From NCBI GenBank assembly GCA_020633295.1, contig JACKDW010000013.1, positions 62,001 to 126,000 on the forward strand: a DNA stretch of 64,000 nt. The letters are read 5' to 3'. This DNA comes from Myxococcales bacterium. Its GTDB lineage: Bacteria > Myxococcota_A > Polyangia > Nannocystales > Nannocystaceae. This document shows, piece by piece, positions 1 through 9,550 of the stretch; the first letter of the stretch is position 1, and the number at the start of each line of letters is the position of its first letter. Both the position numbers and the translations under genes were made by a program. Below the pieces are notes generated by a model. The model ran no database searches, was not told the DNA's origin, and saw only the letters and a list, made by a program, of their open reading frames with translations.

Positions 1-2
1 AG

Positions 3-1448
3 TCGGGCCTGCGCGACGTCCAGGCGGGCTTCTTCGCGTTCGGCGACGTCGACAACGACGGCGATCAGGACTGCTTCGCCGGCCTCGACATCACGCTCGG
101 GCAGTACCGCAGTCAGCTGCTTCTGAACGATGGGACAGGTCGATTCACGGTCAAGCCCGACGCCGGCGTCGACGCCGGGCTCGCCGGCACGCGCGCGGCC
201 AACGGGGTGTTCGCCGACTACAACCTCGACGGGCGCCTCGACCTGTTCGTCGCCAGCGGGCAGACCGGCTACGCCGTGACCGATCAGCTGTTCTTCGGCT
301 TCGGCGACGGGACGTTCCAGGACGTCAGCTCGCAGTACCTGCCGACCACCGTCGGGCAGCCGGGCAACGGCGCGGTCGCGTGCGACTACGACGACGACGG
401 CGACCTCGACGTGCTGGTCTCCAACTACGGCGTGAGCGTGGCGCTCGGCGAGAACCACCTGTGGGAGAACGACGGGACAGGCCACTTCACCGAGGTCGGG
501 GTCGCGCGCGGCTTCGCGTCGCTGCCCACGGGCAACTACTACCTCGCGGGCACGGGCAACGGCGTCGAGCCGGAGCCAGGGAAGGGGCCCGGCGAGTACG
601 TGGGCTCCAACGGCTTCGGGCTGCAGTGCGAGGACGTCGACAACGACGGCGACCTCGACGTCTACCTCACGACGATCTCGCACCCGGTCGCCAGCGACTA
701 CAGCCGCATGTGGTCGGACCCGACGCAGCTGCTGATCAACCAGGGCGCGGCCGGCGGGTACGCGTTCGTCAACGAGTTCCTGGCGCGCGGGCTGCCGTTC
801 AACGAGGGCGACATCGACGGCTCGATGATCGACTTCGACAACGACGGGCGCATGGACCTCGCCGTCTCGCGCGACAAGAAGTACGAGGGCAACTACACCG
901 AGATCGAGCAGAAGGCGTGGTTCGGCCTCATGCGCCAGCTGCCCGACGGGATGTTCGACAGCGTCGGGCCGCAGAGCGGGATCAACGACGCCGACGCGCC
1001 GCTGCAGCGCATGAAGCAGGCCCAGAACCACGCCTGGTCCGACATCGATCACGACGGCGACCTCGATCTGCTCGTCGGCGGGCGTGACACGGGCGGCGGG
1101 CGCCCCAACTTCTTGTTCGAGAACGCGATCGGCAGCGAGAACCTGTGGCTCGCGCTGCGGGTGCGCGGCGACGGCGAGGCGATCACGCGCGACGCGTTCG
1201 GCACCCGCGTCACGCTCCACTTCGCGGGCACCGACGCGGTCGTCTCGCGCGAGCTCAAGTCGAGCCGGGGGACCTACAACTCGATCGACACGCGCGCGCT
1301 GCACTTCGGGCTCGGCGAGTTCGGCTGCCCCGAGCGCCTGGACGTCCGCTGGCCCGACGGCACGACGGAGAGCTTCGACGCCGCGCAGATCCCGGTGAAC
1401 CAGTACGCGGCGCTCGACTACGGCGTCGGGCTGAGCGCGGCCGAGTAG
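3..1448 (+). CDS. FG-GAP/VCBS repeat protein with ASPIC/UnbV C-terminal domain (5' partial)
   Basis: The reading frame is open from the left edge, so the true start lies outside the window. The visible 481 residues contain several Asp/Gly-rich FG-GAP (VCBS, integrin-alpha-like) motifs of the type FxDxDNDGDLDL, for example near codons 14-22, 125-140 and 340-360. These are expected to form a calcium-binding beta-propeller. The last 100 or so residues (WLALRVRGDGEAITRDAFGT onward, with a WPDGTTE motif) match the ASPIC/UnbV domain that closes many such proteins. Members are usually secreted or surface-exposed. The substrate is unknown. An internal GTG at 207 is in frame but sits inside the repeat region and is not a credible start. 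The next gene is on the opposite strand. Confidence 0.85.
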   Translation, partial: SGLRDVQAGFFAFGDVDNDGDQDCFAGLDITLGQYRSQLLLNDGTGRFTVKPDAGVDAGLAGTRAANGVFADYNLDGRLDLFVASGQTGYAVTDQLFFGFGDGTFQDVSSQYLPTTVGQPGNGAVACDYDDDGDLDVLVSNYGVSVALGENHLWENDGTGHFTEVGVARGFASLPTGNYYLAGTGNGVEPEPGKGPGEYVGSNGFGLQCEDVDNDGDLDVYLTTISHPVASDYSRMWSDPTQLLINQGAAGGYAFVNEFLARGLPFNEGDIDGSMIDFDNDGRMDLAVSRDKKYEGNYTEIEQKAWFGLMRQLPDGMFDSVGPQSGINDADAPLQRMKQAQNHAWSDIDHDGDLDLLVGGRDTGGGRPNFLFENAIGSENLWLALRVRGDGEAITRDAFGTRVTLHFAGTDAVVSRELKSSRGTYNSIDTRALHFGLGEFGCPERLDVRWPDGTTESFDAAQIPVNQYAALDYGVGLSAAE

Positions 1449-1511
1449 GGCGAGCCCGCGCGCGCGGGCGACATGGGCTTTCCGACATCTTCGGCGCGCG
1501 GGCGCCTCGCG

Positions 1512-3578
1512 CTAGTCGGGCGCGTCGCGGGGCAGCGTCACGCAGAAGTCGGCGCCGCCGCCGGGGCGCGCGTCGACGCGCGCCTCGCCGCCGTGGGCGC
1601 GCGCGAGGTCGCGGACGAGCGCGAGCCCGAGCCCCGTGCCGGGCAGGTGCGCGTCCTCGGGGCGCTGCACGCGGAAGAAGCGATCGAAGACGCGGGCGCG
1701 CGCGGACTCCGGGATGCCGGGCCCGCGGTCGCGCACGTGCAGCTCGATGGCGTCGCGCGGGCCGGCGCGCGCCTCGAGCTCGATCTCCGGGTGATCGGCG
1801 TCCTGCGCGTACTTGAGCGCGTTGTCCACGAGGTTGACGATGATCTGCTCGACCGCCTGTCCGTCGAAGCAGCTCATGAGCGGCGCGTCCGGGACCCGCA
1901 CGCGCAGCTCGAAGCCGGCGCGCTCGATCCGGCTCTGCTGGCCCTCCGCGACGCGCTCCATGAACGCCGCGAGGTCGCCCTCGGAGCGCTCGAGCGTGTG
2001 GCGGCCGGCCTCGAGGCGCGAGACCGTGAGCACGTTGTCGATCAGCCGCGAGAGCCGGACGCTCTCGCGCGTCAGCTCCTCGTGCACCCGCGCGCGCCGC
2101 TCGGGCGCGACGAGGCCCTCGCGCAGCATCTCCGCGTGCATCCGGACCGTCGTCAGCGGCGTGCGCAGCTCGTGCGAGACCGCCGACACGAACGCGGCGC
2201 GCTGGGCCGCGAGCTCCTCGGCGCGCCGGCTCGCGCGGTTGATGGCGACGCCGGCCGTGGCGATGACCGAGAGCAGCCCGAGGAGGATACCTGTCTGCAG
2301 CGCCAGGCTCGTGTCGTGCCCGTCGCGCGCGGCCGCGTCCTCGGCGTAGCACAGCTGCAGCCCGGGCAGGTTGGCGGAGATCGGCAGCGCGAGCGCGCAG
2401 CCCTCGGGCGCGCGCGTCAGCGTCGGCGCGGGCCCGTCGTCCTCGAGCGCGTGGCGCTCGAGCAGCGCGGGCAGCCAGTCGCGCTCGATGTAGTCGCCGT
2501 CGAGGATCACGCCCTGGACGGATCCGGTCCCGGCGTGCGAGACGACGCGGACGAGCACCGGTACGCCGCCCACGTCCGTGAAGCGCATGGGCGTGTAGTC
2601 GACGACCTGCGCGGGCCCGGGCGCGACGCTCGGCGGTTCGGGGCGCAGCGCCTGCGCGGGCAGCTTGATCTGCGCGTCGAGGAACGCGTTGCCGCTGTAG
2701 GGGTTGCCGTCGTCCTGGGTCTCGGGCTCGCCGACGGGCTGCTCGCGGGCCGCGTCGTCGCGCCGGTTGCTGCTCGAGGATCCGTAGGACGACTGCGGGG
2801 CCGCGCGCTGCTTGACCTGCTGCTGCTCGAGCTCCCCCCACGACAGCTCGTTGCGGCTGGTCACGGGCGCCTGGCGGCCGCGCTGCTGCACGCGCGCGCT
2901 GGCCAGCGGATCCCCGCGCTGGGCCTCGACGATGTCCTGCTGCTGGTAGTTGCTCCACTGGTTGAGGTTGGTCGTCAGCGGCGCCTGCTGCACGGCCTGG
3001 GCCACGAGCGTGCGCTCATCGGTCAGCGACGGCATGCGCCCGGGCGCCGAGCCGGCGTCGCCGAAGCTCAGGCCGCGGATGTCGGCGAAGCTCTCGCGGG
3101 TCACGAGCGCGAGCATCTCGGACGCGCGCGCGGCCGGGGTGCCCGCGGGCAGCTCCTCGCCGCGCGTCGCCTCGTCCGTCGGCGCGGCCTCGTGGGGGGT
3201 GTAGGGGGTGCGGATCGTGTACCCGTCGCCGTCGACCCCGGGGTCGACCTGGAAGTAGCCGCGGACCCGACGATCGTCGGGCGCGGCCGCGAGCGGCGAG
3301 ACGGCGATCGGGTCGTTGAGCGCGAGCAGCTCGGGCGGGCTGTAGTAATGATTGTACAGGTAGAACGGGCGCGCGTTCTCGCGGCGGCGCAGGTCCTCGA
3401 GGCTCTCGTCGACCGCCGCGCGGATCGCCGCGGCGGAGCGCTGCAGCCGCTGGCGCTGGGCCGCCGCCTGCATGGCGCGCTCGCGCAGCGAGGCCGTGAA
3501 CCAGCCGGCGCCGAGCAGCACGGTCGGGAGCGCGATGCCGAGGGCGAGCAGGGTCAGGCGCGCGGGACGTCGGTTCAT
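1512..3578 (-). CDS. Membrane sensor histidine kinase, OmpR-partner type
   Basis: A 688-residue sensor kinase. One transmembrane helix lies at about residues 8-28 and a second at 425-446, enclosing an unusually long extracytoplasmic region of about 395 residues with Gln/Asn- and Ser-rich stretches (around 200-290). After the second helix come HisKA with the phospho-acceptor His about 469 (SHELRTPL) and HATPase_c with the N box (NLVDNALKY, Asn about 586), the DRGPGI box and the GTGLGLALV box. The ATG overlaps the TGA of the upstream response regulator in an ATGA, which fixes the start and indicates translational coupling. The frame stays open for 93 more codons upstream, but that stretch is antisense-like and Arg/His-rich. 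The ligand is unknown. Confidence 0.9.
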   Translation of the reverse strand: MNRRPARLTLLALGIALPTVLLGAGWFTASLRERAMQAAAQRQRLQRSAAAIRAAVDESLEDLRRRENARPFYLYNHYYSPPELLALNDPIAVSPLAAAPDDRRVRGYFQVDPGVDGDGYTIRTPYTPHEAAPTDEATRGEELPAGTPAARASEMLALVTRESFADIRGLSFGDAGSAPGRMPSLTDERTLVAQAVQQAPLTTNLNQWSNYQQQDIVEAQRGDPLASARVQQRGRQAPVTSRNELSWGELEQQQVKQRAAPQSSYGSSSSNRRDDAAREQPVGEPETQDDGNPYSGNAFLDAQIKLPAQALRPEPPSVAPGPAQVVDYTPMRFTDVGGVPVLVRVVSHAGTGSVQGVILDGDYIERDWLPALLERHALEDDGPAPTLTRAPEGCALALPISANLPGLQLCYAEDAAARDGHDTSLALQTGILLGLLSVIATAGVAINRASRRAEELAAQRAAFVSAVSHELRTPLTTVRMHAEMLREGLVAPERRARVHEELTRESVRLSRLIDNVLTVSRLEAGRHTLERSEGDLAAFMERVAEGQQSRIERAGFELRVRVPDAPLMSCFDGQAVEQIIVNLVDNALKYAQDADHPEIELEARAGPRDAIELHVRDRGPGIPESARARVFDRFFRVQRPEDAHLPGTGLGLALVRDLARAHGGEARVDARPGGGADFCVTLPRDAPD

Positions 3579-4330
3579 CGATAGACGCCCCCGCTCGCGG
3601 GCTCGACCTTCGCGTCGAAGCGGTAGCCGCGGCCGCGGACCGTGGTGATCCAGTCGTCGCCGCCGGGCGCCGCCTTGAGCTTGCCGCGCAGCTGCGCCAT
3701 GTGCATGTCGACCGTGCGCGTGCGGATCGAGCCGTCGCGGTAGCCCCAGACGTCGGTGAGCAGCTCGCTGCGGGTCACCGGGCGGTGAAGATGTCCGATG
3801 AGATAGGTGAGGATCGCGCCCTCGCGCGGCGTGAGCGTGATCGTGCCGCCGCTCCACGCGATGTGCAGGCGATCGACGTCGAGCTCGACCGCCGCACGGC
3901 CGACGCGGTAGCGCGCCGCGCGAGACGCCGGCTGCTCGGCGTGCGCCTGCTGCCGACGCAGCAGCCCGCGCGCCCGCGCGATCAGCTCGCGGATCCCGAA
4001 CGGCTTGGTGACGTAGTCATCGGCGCCCGCCTCGATGCCCGCGACGATGTCGCTCTCGGCGCCCTTGGCCGTCAGCATCAGCACCGGCGTCAGCTCGCCG
4101 CGCGCCCGGTAGCGCCGCAGCACCGAGAGGCCGTCGAGGCCCGGGAGCATGATGTCGAGCAGCACGAGCTCATAGGTGTTGCAGGTCAGGCGCGCGAGCC
4201 CCTCGCGCCCGTCGGCGACGCTGTCGACGCGGAAACCCTGCCCGGAGAACAGGTCGACGAGGCCGTCGCGGATCGGCGCCTCGTCCTCGACGATCAGGAC
4301 TCTGGGTCCGCGTGACGCGTCGCTCGGCAT
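3575..4330 (-). CDS. OmpR/PhoB-family response regulator
   Basis: A 251-residue regulator, the normal length for the family. The receiver domain (about residues 9-120) has the acidic pair in IVEDE, the phospho-acceptor Asp about 59 in LLDIMLPGLDG, Thr/Ala in MLTAKG and the conserved Lys about 109 in TKPF. A winged-helix DNA-binding domain follows (about 150-245), with LTPREGAILTYL and the recognition region RTRTVDMHMAQLRGKL. It is the first gene of a two-gene unit: its stop overlaps the start of the sensor kinase by four bases. Regulated targets cannot be deduced. The phosphorelay role is inferred from family membership and pairing. Confidence 0.94.
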   Translation of the reverse strand: MPSDASRGPRVLIVEDEAPIRDGLVDLFSGQGFRVDSVADGREGLARLTCNTYELVLLDIMLPGLDGLSVLRRYRARGELTPVLMLTAKGAESDIVAGIEAGADDYVTKPFGIRELIARARGLLRRQQAHAEQPASRAARYRVGRAAVELDVDRLHIAWSGGTITLTPREGAILTYLIGHLHRPVTRSELLTDVWGYRDGSIRTRTVDMHMAQLRGKLKAAPGGDDWITTVRGRGYRFDAKVEPASGGVYR

Positions 4331-4465
4331 AGCTGGATGGTGACACAGGCGCGTCGCGGCGCGCGAGCGCGACGGTAATTGCTGTGTAAAACGATGCTCA
4401 AATCGCAGCTCGAGAACACGGCTCGAGCGGGTAGGTTCACGGGCGCGGGCCCGTTGGCCGCGTGG

Positions 4466-4471
4466 TATACG
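4466..4471 (+). promoter_or_regulatory. -10-like hexamer TATACG close to start codon
   Basis: GGTATACG lies six bases before ATG 4478 and nine before ATG 4481. It is one of a recurring set of such sites in this window and fits a leaderless or very short leader transcript. Confidence 0.4.
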
Positions 4472-4477
4472 GGAGCC

Positions 4478-6382
4478 ATGATGTCGTCTGGATTGAGCCT
4501 ACTCCCGTGTACCTGGTCGGACTCCGCGCGCGCGCTGGCGATCGGCGCGCTGGTGCTCGCGGGCTGCGGCGACAGCTCGCGCGACTCAGCGACCGACGCC
4601 GGCACGACCAACGAGACGCTGACGAGCATCGGGCCGTCGACCGCGGGTCCGTCGAGCGCCACCGACGACGTGACCGCGTCGAGCTCCAACACGAGCCCGA
4701 CCGTGACGGACTCGGGCGCGAGCTCGACCGGGACCAGCGACACGGGCGCGACCGTGACGACCGACGACCCCAGCACCACCGCGATCGATCCGAGCACGAG
4801 CTCGGGGACCACCGACGGCGGCTGCCAGCAGGGCGAGATCATCTGCGAGGACGGCGAGGCCAAGGTCTGCGACGGCATGGGCGGCTACGAGTCGACCGAG
4901 CTGTGCCCCGAGGAGTGCGCCGACGGCCTCGGCTGCGTGCTGTGCATCCCCGGCTCCGCGACCTGCGAGGGCGACAACTCGGTGGTGTGCAACGACCAGG
5001 GCGACGGCTACGAGGACGGCGTGCTCTGCGACCCGATCCAGGGCGTCTCGTGCAACCCCGACTCCGGCTACTGCGAGGGCGCCTGCTCGCCGCAGAGCCT
5101 GGGGCTGAGCTACATCGGCTGCGACTACTACCCCACGGTGACCCAGCAGCTCGACTCCTACGTCGGCGGGAGCCAGTACGCGGTCGCGGTCGCGAACACG
5201 ACCGCCGAGATCGCCAACGTCACCATCACGCGCGGCCCCAACCCCGTGCAGAACGTCATGGTCCAGCCCGGCAGCGTGCAGGTCGTCGTGCTGGCGTGGG
5301 TCAACGAGCTGGCGCTGGGGACCGGTCCCACCAAGCTCGTCGTCGACGGCGCCTACCGCCTGCGCTCCGATCGCCCGGTGACCGTCTACCAGTACAACCC
5401 GCTCGCGGCGAACGTCACCAACGACGCCTCGCTGATGCTGCCGGTCAACGCCTGGACCGGCAACTACGTCGTCGCCGCGTGGCCGTACTGGCTCGCGTAC
5501 CCCGGCTTCTACTCGGTCACGGCCAAGGCGGACGGCACCACCGTCACGCTCACCGGGCCGCCGCAGAGCCCCGCGATCCAGGCGGGCGCCGGCCTCGACG
5601 GCAACGGCAACGGCGTCGTCATGATGGACGAGGGCGACGTGCTGCAGGTCGTCACCGCCAACGGCGGCGATCAGACCGGCGCGTTCGTCCACGCCGACAA
5701 GCCCGTGCAGGTGATCGGCGGTCACGACTGCACGCAGGTGCCGATCGGCACCGTCGCCTGCGACCACCTCGAGGAGAGCATGTTCCCGATCGAGACGCTG
5801 GCGACCGAGTACATCGTCGTGCCGCCGGTGCAGGTGCCGAACGACCAGGCCCCGAAGGCGCAGGTCGTCCGCGTCGTCGCCACCGCCGCCGACACCCAGC
5901 TGACCTTTGAGCCCGACCAGGGCGTGAACACCACGCTGGCGATGCCGGGCCAGTTCGTCGAGATCCCGCAGACGACCAACAGCTTCAAGGTCTCGTCCAA
6001 CAACAAGATCCTCGTCGCGCAGTACATGGTCGGGCAGGGCGCCAACTTCGGGACGAGCGACCCGGCCATGCTGGTCGCGGTCGCGACCGAGCAGTACCGC
6101 ACCAACTACCTGTTCCACGCGCCGACCGGCTGGTCCGGGAACTACGTCGACATCATCGCGCCCGACGGCGTCAGCGTGAACGTCGACGGCGCGCCCGTGA
6201 TGGCGTTCGCGCCGATCGGCGCCACGGGCTTCTCGGTCGCGCACGTCAAGCTCAACAACAACGGCGACGGCAACCACACGGTCGAGTCGGCGGCGAAGAT
6301 CGGCATCAGCGTCTACGGCGTGCTGAACTACGGCAGCTACTGGTACCCGGGCGGCCTCGATCTGGCGCTGATCCCCGAGTAG
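4478..6382 (+). CDS. Lipoprotein with IgGFc-binding-type domain
   Basis: About 634 residues. A lipoprotein signal ends in LVLAGC (Cys about 30), followed by a long Thr/Ser/Asp/Gly linker. A short Cys-rich region comes next (about 110-210: CEDGEAKVCDGMGGYES and similar pairs). The remaining 420 or so residues resemble the IgGFc-binding N-terminal domain family: VYQYNP, SLMLPVNAW, then GGHDCTQVP...ACDHLEE. In bacteria this family occurs in secreted or surface proteins of poorly known function, possibly adhesion. Two adjacent ATGs (4478 and 4481) are possible. GGAG sits five bases before the second and only two before the first. The frame is also open upstream to 4379, but the signal peptide argues for the later start. 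Confidence 0.82.
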   Translation: MMSSGLSLLPCTWSDSARALAIGALVLAGCGDSSRDSATDAGTTNETLTSIGPSTAGPSSATDDVTASSSNTSPTVTDSGASSTGTSDTGATVTTDDPSTTAIDPSTSSGTTDGGCQQGEIICEDGEAKVCDGMGGYESTELCPEECADGLGCVLCIPGSATCEGDNSVVCNDQGDGYEDGVLCDPIQGVSCNPDSGYCEGACSPQSLGLSYIGCDYYPTVTQQLDSYVGGSQYAVAVANTTAEIANVTITRGPNPVQNVMVQPGSVQVVVLAWVNELALGTGPTKLVVDGAYRLRSDRPVTVYQYNPLAANVTNDASLMLPVNAWTGNYVVAAWPYWLAYPGFYSVTAKADGTTVTLTGPPQSPAIQAGAGLDGNGNGVVMMDEGDVLQVVTANGGDQTGAFVHADKPVQVIGGHDCTQVPIGTVACDHLEESMFPIETLATEYIVVPPVQVPNDQAPKAQVVRVVATAADTQLTFEPDQGVNTTLAMPGQFVEIPQTTNSFKVSSNNKILVAQYMVGQGANFGTSDPAMLVAVATEQYRTNYLFHAPTGWSGNYVDIIAPDGVSVNVDGAPVMAFAPIGATGFSVAHVKLNNNGDGNHTVESAAKIGISVYGVLNYGSYWYPGGLDLALIPE

Positions 6383-6394
6383 CCGCGTCGGCCG

Positions 6395-6422
6395 AGCGCC
6401 CGGCGCGGGCTCGCCGGGCGCT
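6395..6422. terminator. GC-rich hairpin between convergent genes
   Basis: A perfect 11-base stem, agcgcccggcg (6395-6405) and cgccgggcgct (6412-6422), with a 6-base loop. It lies between two converging genes and overlaps the stop codon of the minus-strand gene. There is no T tract, so it is a probable bidirectional barrier rather than a classical intrinsic terminator. Confidence 0.55.
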
Positions 6423-7461
6423 ACGAGGGCAGCAGCGGGATCTGCATGCTTGGCCCGAGGGACAGGTTCAGCTCGCGCAGGCGGTAGAACTGCTCGCCGT
6501 CGATCACCGGGTCGATGGTGAAGCCCGGGGTCGCGGTGATCTTGACGTGGCGCGCGCGGTCGTCGAACACGTTGCGCCCGACCAGCGGGGCGCCGAGCAC
6601 GATCGACGGGAGGTTCATGACCGCGCCCATGGGCGTGGCGTCGAGCGCCTGGAAGTGCATCGCGCCCGGGGACTGCGCGAGCGGGAAGCAGCGCACGACG
6701 CCCGCGAGGTTGATGTCGATCGCGCCGACCTGCAGCGCGATGAACTCCTGGCTGGCGAGCGGCTTGCCGTCGACCTCGATGCGCGCGCGCGTCGGCGTGA
6801 AGAACGTCTCGCCGTACTCCTGCAGGGTCGTCGGCGCGAGGCGGCGCAGCGCGGGCCCGAGCGACTGGACGATCGCGCCGCCGGCCGCGGCCCCGATCAC
6901 GCCGGCGATCTCGTAGGCGCCGCGCGTCTTGGGCAGCTGGTAGAACTTGTCGAAGAAGTTACGGCCGACCCCGCCGACGGCGCTGGCGATGCCCAGGCGG
7001 TCGAAGGGCGCCGGCTCGCCCGCGTCGTCGAGCACCTCGCCGTGGTGGCGGCAGGTGTCGACGGTGATGGTCTTGGGTCGCTCGCCGCGCTCGAGCACCG
7101 CGAGCAGGCGCACGAGGATCGACTCGGCCTCGCCCTTGAGCCCGGCCTTGCGCGCCACGAAGTCCACGGTCCCGCCGTTGGTCGGCACGATCACCGGGAG
7201 CTGCTCGGGCGGCGCTCCGCGGGCGCGCAGGCGTTCGAAGCCGGTGTTGACGACCCAGTGCAGCGTGCCGTCGCCGCCGTCGCACACGAGGTACTCACAG
7301 CCGGCGTCGAGCAGCTCGTCGACGGCCCCCGGGAGCTCGTCGAGCGAGCGCGTGCGCTTGAGCAGCCCGCGCTTGCCCAGCATCCGCTCGAGCCGACCCG
7401 AGCGGCCGCGAGACCGCCAGTTCTTCTTCGAGTTCGGGTTGGTGATGACGCCGATGGTCAC
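6421..7461 (-). CDS. Diacylglycerol kinase / sphingosine kinase-like lipid kinase
   Basis: A 346-residue protein with the DAGK catalytic fold. The N-terminus (IGVITNPNSKKN) is the usual first nucleotide-binding strand. The signature GGDGT occurs in VCDGGDGTLHW (about residues 60-68), and PTNGGTVDF (about 105) replaces the usual GTGNDF loop. The C-terminal half (about 200-340) is the beta-rich lid domain, ending IDGEQFY. Family members phosphorylate a lipid, such as diacylglycerol, with ATP at the cytoplasmic membrane. The substrate here cannot be assigned. The start is GTG. No neighbour on the same strand overlaps it. Confidence 0.86.
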   Translation of the reverse strand: MTIGVITNPNSKKNWRSRGRSGRLERMLGKRGLLKRTRSLDELPGAVDELLDAGCEYLVCDGGDGTLHWVVNTGFERLRARGAPPEQLPVIVPTNGGTVDFVARKAGLKGEAESILVRLLAVLERGERPKTITVDTCRHHGEVLDDAGEPAPFDRLGIASAVGGVGRNFFDKFYQLPKTRGAYEIAGVIGAAAGGAIVQSLGPALRRLAPTTLQEYGETFFTPTRARIEVDGKPLASQEFIALQVGAIDINLAGVVRCFPLAQSPGAMHFQALDATPMGAVMNLPSIVLGAPLVGRNVFDDRARHVKITATPGFTIDPVIDGEQFYRLRELNLSLGPSMQIPLLPS

Positions 7462-7827
7462 GGGGACAGGAGGCTTCGTGGCGGCGACGCGCCGCCTCGG
7501 AGCTCAGGAAACGATACGGGACGGCGCCAGGGGGCGGCAAATTGTCGTCGCGGCACGTTCCCGGTGAGAGCGAGCGTGCGCACCCGAGCGCGCAGGCGTG
7601 CGCGCGGTCAGCCGGAGCGGGTCGAAACGCCGCGGTACCGCGAGCGCAGCGCGTCGGGCGTGCTGCTGGCCGTTCGAACAGCTGACGAAAAGCTTGCGGA
7701 CGCGGCGTGGGAGCGAGCGTCGTGAGGGATGTCCGCAGTCACGCCGAAGTGCGCAACACCTTGCACGCGACGTCGCGCTCGAGGTCGAAGACGGCGCGCG
7801 GGGGGCGGGGGACGCGGCGACGCTCGC
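7462..7827. other. 366-base intergenic region
   Basis: Lies between two minus-strand genes. It holds no open frame with a plausible protein and no clear hairpin. A TATCGT hexamer on the minus strand (around 7512) is a possible -10 for the lipid kinase. Nothing else is recognisable. Confidence 0.5.
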
Positions 7828-9489
7828 CTACCGGCTCGCGTGCTCGACGAGCGCGTCGGCGAATTCGTTCTGCAGGCGGCGGACCTTGTGGATCTTGTAC
7901 TTCTCGAAGCCGTTGACGAGGATCGAGAACGCCAGCGGCCGCGCGCCGTGGGGGCCGGCGAAGCCGGACAGGGACGAGACGTTGTTCAGGGTGCCGGTCT
8001 TGGCCCGCACCTGGCGCTCGTGCGGTCCGTCCTTGAGGCGGCGTCGGAGCGTGCCGTCGGCCCCGGCGATCGGCAGCGAGGACACGAAGTCGGCGCCGTA
8101 GCGGAAGTCGCGGTAGACCGCGGCGAGCAGGCCGGTCATCTGCGCGCTCGTGATCACGTTGTTGTCGTAGAGCCCCGAGCCGTTGCGCATGCTGAAGCCC
8201 GCGAGGTCGAGGCCGAGGCTCTCCAGGTGCGCGCGGATCCGGGTGACGCCCCCGGCCGAGGTCGCCGGCGTCGCGCCGCCGCCGGCGTCGATGAGCTTGA
8301 GCAGCTGCTCGGCCATGAAGTTGTTGGAGAGCTTGTTGATGCTGCGGATCAGCACCGCGAGGCTGCGCGAGCGGTGAATGGCGAGCAGGTCGGCCTTGCG
8401 CGGGCGGGGGGCCAGGCGGACGTCGCGCTTGTCGACCTTGATGCCGCGCTGCTCGAGCACCACGCGGAAGCTCTCGCCGGCGAAGCGCGAGGGGTCGTGG
8501 ATCGGGTAGCGGTAGGTCGCCGAGCCGGCGTCGACGCCGAGCGTGCCGCCGAGCTCGAGGGTCAGCACGCCGGCTTTCTCGGCCGGCGAGACGACGACCT
8601 TGTCGTGGCGCCCGCTCGCGGTCGTGGCGTTGTTCGTGAGCTGAACGCAGGGGACCGGCGGGACCAGCTCGGCCCGCGTCTTCGCCCCCGGCGCGTCGCC
8701 GGGGAACAGCTTGACGATGAAGGTGTTGAAGTTGACCGAGGTGGCCCCGCCCGGCGCGCGGTAGGTCGCGAACTCCGACTTCTGATCGAAGCCCGGCGGC
8801 AGCTCGTCTCTGTCGAAGGCGCTCGAGTCGACGACGACCCCGCCGGTCACGCGGCGGATCCCGCTGATGTAGAGCGTGTCCGCGAGGTGATAGAGGTTCT
8901 CGGTGACGAGCAGCGGATCGCCGCCGCCGACGAGGAACAGGTCGCCCTGCACGCGGTCGCCCTTGACCGCGTCCTCGGGCGCGAACACCTGGGTGGCGAA
9001 GCGGGCCTCGGGCCCGAGCAGCGCCAGCGCGGACGCGGTGGTCACGACCTTGATGCCGCTGGCGGGGTTGAGCGGGAGGTCGGGCTCGCGGGCGTACAGG
9101 CGATCGCCGGTCGCGACGTCGACGACGGTGGCGCTGAGCTGCGCGCCCTCGAGAAATTTCGCGCTGTCGATCAGCGCGTCCAGCTGGCGTGCGAGCTCGC
9201 CCTTCGTCGCCGCGCTGGCGTCGGCGGCCAGCGCGGCCGCCGTGGCGACCCACGGGAGGGTGAGGGCGAGCGCCGCCGCGCGAGGCCGGCGCGAGCCAGG
9301 CGCGCAGGGGCGCGGCGCGGCGCGAGCGAGCGCGGCGCGGGCGAGCGTGGCACAGGTGGGCGGGGACCACGGGTGCAGGGTAGCGAGAATCCACCGGGGT
9401 GTCCGGGGATTCCTTGCCCTGTCACCAGGCGCGCGCGGGACGGCCTCGACGGCGCGGCGCGATCTCGTCTTCGGCGCTCGCCTCGTCAC
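7828..9489 (-). CDS. dacB: PBP4-type D-alanyl-D-alanine carboxypeptidase/endopeptidase (peptidase S13)
   Basis: A 553-residue frame with the three active-site motifs of penicillin-binding proteins in S13 order: SxxK (S144-G-I-K147), SxN (S388-N-N390, in INKLSNNFMAEQL) and KTG (K497-T-G499). The large insert between the first two motifs is normal for PBP4. A hydrophobic, Ala-rich stretch at about 71-92 looks like a signal peptide, so the product should act in the periplasm on peptidoglycan stem peptides. The N-terminus is uncertain. The annotated GTG leaves about 65 Arg/Pro-rich residues before the signal, yet I see no in-frame ATG or GTG in between; a CTG start is possible. The symbol follows the family. 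Confidence 0.88.
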   Translation of the reverse strand: MTRRAPKTRSRRAVEAVPRAPGDRARNPRTPRWILATLHPWSPPTCATLARAALARAAPRPCAPGSRRPRAAALALTLPWVATAAALAADASAATKGELARQLDALIDSAKFLEGAQLSATVVDVATGDRLYAREPDLPLNPASGIKVVTTASALALLGPEARFATQVFAPEDAVKGDRVQGDLFLVGGGDPLLVTENLYHLADTLYISGIRRVTGGVVVDSSAFDRDELPPGFDQKSEFATYRAPGGATSVNFNTFIVKLFPGDAPGAKTRAELVPPVPCVQLTNNATTASGRHDKVVVSPAEKAGVLTLELGGTLGVDAGSATYRYPIHDPSRFAGESFRVVLEQRGIKVDKRDVRLAPRPRKADLLAIHRSRSLAVLIRSINKLSNNFMAEQLLKLIDAGGGATPATSAGGVTRIRAHLESLGLDLAGFSMRNGSGLYDNNVITSAQMTGLLAAVYRDFRYGADFVSSLPIAGADGTLRRRLKDGPHERQVRAKTGTLNNVSSLSGFAGPHGARPLAFSILVNGFEKYKIHKVRRLQNEFADALVEHASR

Positions 9490-9535
9490 GCGGCCGCCTC
9501 GTCGCGACGCCTGACCGCGCGGTGAGGAGTCGGGG

Positions 9536-9541
9536 TATACT
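9536..9541 (+). promoter_or_regulatory. -10-like TATACT nine bases before start
   Basis: GGGGTATACT precedes ATG 9551 by nine bases with no Shine-Dalgarno sequence between them. This spacing would place transcription initiation almost at the start codon. Confidence 0.45.
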
Positions 9542-9550
9542 CGCGTCGCA

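Noticed and set aside
1473..3584. Long plus-strand frame opposite the sensor kinase
   Set aside because: Antisense shadow in GC-rich DNA, rich in Arg/Ala/Val/Leu without motifs. Many similar ones were left out, for example opposite glyA and the PAS kinase.
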